64,000 nucleotides of DNA from Rhodobacterales bacterium HKCCE3408. GTDB lineage: Bacteria > Pseudomonadota > Alphaproteobacteria > Rhodobacterales > Rhodobacteraceae. The DNA is taken from assembly GCA_015689705.1 (NCBI GenBank), contig WVSN01000001.1, positions 62,001 through 126,000 on the forward strand, given 5' to 3'. The translations under genes and the position numbers were made by a program. The notes beneath the pieces were generated by a model that worked only from the letters and a program-made list of their open reading frames with translations, was not told the origin of the DNA and did no database searches. Positions 62,313-64,000 of the stretch are shown here, piece after piece; positions within the stretch are counted from its first letter, which is position 1, and each line of letters begins with the position of its first letter.

Positions 62313-62341
62313 TCCATCGAAATTACAGATATCAAATTTCG

Positions 62342-62363
62342 CATCAATTTATTTTTCTTGATG
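62342..62363. promoter_or_regulatory. Candidate LysR operator
   Basis: CATCAA-N10-TTGATG is a perfect 6-bp inverted repeat in the AT-rich divergent spacer, 30 bp upstream of the lysR start and about 46 bp upstream of the flavin-protein ATG. It fits the T-N11-A style of LysR boxes approximately. Confidence 0.5.
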
Positions 62364-62408
62364 GATGTCCTACGCCATATTGGCATCGAGCGCAGAGGAG
62401 ATGCCGCC

Positions 62409-62975
62409 ATGCTGGACGCCACCACGACCGATATCGCCTTCACACCCGCCGTGAAGGCCGTGCAGGAGGCGCTCGGCAGCCGGGCGCAGATGGAGGTAAT
62501 GAGCACGCGCCGCGGCTTCCGGACCGAAATCACGCCGGACCTGGCCGCCTTCCTCGCCGTGCAGCGGAGCTTTTTCCTGGCGTCGGCCAGTGCCGATGGC
62601 CGGCCCTATATCCAGCATCGCGGCGGTGAGCCGGGCTTCATCGAGATCCGGGACGGCGCGACCATCGCCATTCCGGATTACCCCGGAAACCGGCAATACA
62701 TCACCTTCGGCAACCTGAGCGAGAACGACCGCGTCGCACTGTTCTTCATCGATTACGAGGCGAAGCAGCGGATCAAGGTCTGGGGCCGGGCGCGGGTCGA
62801 GAACATCGACGACAAGGCGGCGCGGACGCTCGTCATCGCGATCGAGGCCTGGGACGTGAACTGCCCGCAGCATCTGCCCGATCTCTATACGCCGGCGACG
62901 GTGGCGCGCGTGACCGAGACGTTGCAGCAGCGGATCCGCGAGCTCGAGGCCGAGGTCGCGCGGCTGTCGGCCTGA
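62409..62975 (+). CDS. Pyridoxamine 5'-phosphate oxidase-like FMN-binding protein
   Basis: The 188-residue protein has the split-barrel flavin fold: FLAVQRSFFLASASADGRPYIQHRGGEPGFIEIRDG (about residues 47-82), GNRQYITFGNLSENDRVALFFIDYEAKQRIKVWGRARVE, and a C-terminal helix. It resembles general stress or flavin reductase members of the superfamily; true PdxH is longer and has the C-terminal Pdx domain. GAGGAG lies 9 nt before the ATG at 62409. It is probably controlled by the divergent LysR regulator. Confidence 0.87.
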   Translation: MLDATTTDIAFTPAVKAVQEALGSRAQMEVMSTRRGFRTEITPDLAAFLAVQRSFFLASASADGRPYIQHRGGEPGFIEIRDGATIAIPDYPGNRQYITFGNLSENDRVALFFIDYEAKQRIKVWGRARVENIDDKAARTLVIAIEAWDVNCPQHLPDLYTPATVARVTETLQQRIRELEAEVARLSA

Positions 62976-63020
62976 CCGGCCGGTTGACCGCCCCGGCCGG
63001 CGCGGGTAAGGCGCCGCGCC

Positions 63021-63719
63021 ATGACGCCCGTCCGCCCGCATCGCAATTTCTACGGCCGCCGCAAGGGCAAGCACCTGCGCCCGAGCCAGGAGGCGTATCT
63101 CGAGGAGGATCTCGCCGCCCTGTCACCGGGCGCGGTCGACTGGGACGCGAATCCGGACCGTGCCCCGCTGGACCTGCCGGCGCTCTTCGGCGGGCGCGAG
63201 GTCTGGCTGGAGATCGGGTTCGGCGGCGGCGAGCATATGGTCCACCAGGCCGTGCAGAACCCGGGCATCGGGATCATCGGCGCGGAGCCTTATATCAACG
63301 GCGTCGCCATGCTGCTCGGCAAGATCCGCACGGCTGGCACGGACAACATCCGCATCCATCCCGGCGATGCGCGCGACCTGTTCGACGTGCTCCCGGAGGC
63401 AAGCATAGCGAAGGCCTTCCTGCTCTATCCCGACCCGTGGCCCAAGGCGCGCCACCACCGCCGGCGCTTCGTCACGCCCGAACATCTGGAGCCGCTGCAC
63501 CGCGTGCTGCGGCCGGGGGCGGAATTCCGGGTCGCGACCGACATTCCCGACTACGTGCGGCAGACGCTGATCGAGGTGCCGCGCGCGGGCTTCGAGTGGC
63601 TGGCTGAAGGGCCGGAGGACTGGCGGCAGCCCTGGGCAGACTGGCCCGGCACCCGCTACGAGGCGAAGGCCCTGCGCGAGGGCCGCATGCCGCATTACCT
63701 CACCTTCCGGCGGCGTTAG
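63021..63719 (+). CDS. trmB: tRNA (guanine-N7-)-methyltransferase TrmB
   Basis: The 232-residue SAM-dependent enzyme methylates G46 of tRNA. It has EIGFGGGEHMVHQAVQNP (SAM site), GAEPYINGVAMLLGKI, DPWPKARHHRRRFVTPEHL (catalytic region) and WPGTRYEAKALREGR at the C-terminus. It lies 45 bp downstream of the flavin-protein gene. In many alphaproteobacteria trmB follows metK directly; here two genes intervene. Confidence 0.96.
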   Translation: MTPVRPHRNFYGRRKGKHLRPSQEAYLEEDLAALSPGAVDWDANPDRAPLDLPALFGGREVWLEIGFGGGEHMVHQAVQNPGIGIIGAEPYINGVAMLLGKIRTAGTDNIRIHPGDARDLFDVLPEASIAKAFLLYPDPWPKARHHRRRFVTPEHLEPLHRVLRPGAEFRVATDIPDYVRQTLIEVPRAGFEWLAEGPEDWRQPWADWPGTRYEAKALREGRMPHYLTFRRR

Positions 63720-63777
63720 TTCCGGCCCGGCCGTTCGTGGTACGATCGGGGTGAATTTCAGCACCGGTCGTCCGTTC

Positions 63778-64000
63778 ATGTCCGAGATCCAGATCACCAA
63801 CTGCCACACGCACACATTCACCAACGCGCACGTGCCGAAATATTACCCCAACCGGCTCGTGCGGCTGCTCGGCCAGATCCCGGGCTTCCTGCGGCTGGCG
63901 AGCTTCATTCTCCGGCTGTTCGGCCATACCGCGGCCGACACGGTCGACCGCCTGCTCCGGTTCAAGCAGGAGGGCGACGCGCCGCAGCAATCCGACATCC
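63778..64000 (+). CDS. Amidohydrolase-superfamily protein (5' part only)
   Basis: The first 74 residues begin MSEIQITNCHTHTFTNAHVP; the HTHTFT sequence is the HxH metal-binding motif at the first strand of an amidohydrolase TIM barrel. A hydrophobic helical stretch (GQIPGFLRLASFILRLFG) follows. The rest lies beyond the window, so no substrate can be suggested. The start at 63778 has no strong ribosome site. Confidence 0.7.
   Translation, partial: MSEIQITNCHTHTFTNAHVPKYYPNRLVRLLGQIPGFLRLASFILRLFGHTAADTVDRLLRFKQEGDAPQQSDI

Overview
The window is high-GC chromosomal DNA, densely packed with genes on both strands. Alphaproteobacteria, most likely Rhodobacteraceae (Rhodobacterales), is the best fit. 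Three things point there: the rpmH-rnpA-yidD and miaB-phoH-ybeY-corC-lnt-metK gene orders, a complete PhyR-NepR-EcfG general stress response module, and a SAM/SAH-type riboswitch in front of metK, a riboswitch class known from Rhodobacterales. I see no prophage, insertion sequence, CRISPR array or rRNA. One tRNA (Arg, anticodon ACG) is present.

Layout. 1-7200 (mostly minus strand): rpmH, rnpA, yidD, ttcA, an EAL-domain protein, yidC, a MOSC protein and a truncated engB, with a DUF900 hydrolase on the opposite strand. 7485-11169: a TVP38 membrane protein, a flavin disulfide oxidoreductase, an orphan histidine kinase and tRNA-Arg. 11277-18902: a GntR/FCD regulator diverging from an eight-gene operon with a TIGR04076-like protein, an aldo/keto reductase lacking its catalytic histidine, a complete branched-chain-amino-acid-type ABC importer and a divergent aspartate-dehydrogenase-like protein. 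This looks like an uncharacterised uptake and catabolism module.

20060-32689 is a stress-signalling island. It holds DUF1328 and CsbD proteins, ecfG, nepR and phyR, a degenerate receiver protein, a Crp/Fnr regulator, a second short NepR-like gene, a YqaA-like membrane protein, a HisKA_2 kinase, a phospholipase D family protein, and a giant CheB-CheR-PAS-HWE kinase with its own receiver. Five sites match GGAACC-N16-CGTT or nearly so, and a sixth has TGTT. They place the DUF1328, CsbD, nepR-ecfG, phyR, YqaA-like and possibly phospholipase genes under EcfG.

32786-36385: an HpaI aldolase, a WYL regulator with a VOC protein and tandem palindromes upstream, an SDR lacking the catalytic Tyr, and DUF1285. 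36448-43192: a MoxR/DUF58/DUF4159 operon of cell-envelope type. 43189-52836: a TPR protein, the glycolate oxidase operon glcD-E-F interrupted by two unrelated small genes, a trypsin-like protease, an Hsp20 with an RpoH-like promoter, and an MFS transporter. 52867-64000: a glycosyltransferase-like gene, then miaB, phoH, a cation-diffusion-facilitator transporter, ybeY, a corC-like gene, lnt, riboswitch-metK, a LysR/flavin-protein pair, trmB and the start of an amidohydrolase.

Functional calls come from reading motifs and translations by eye. No database search was run.
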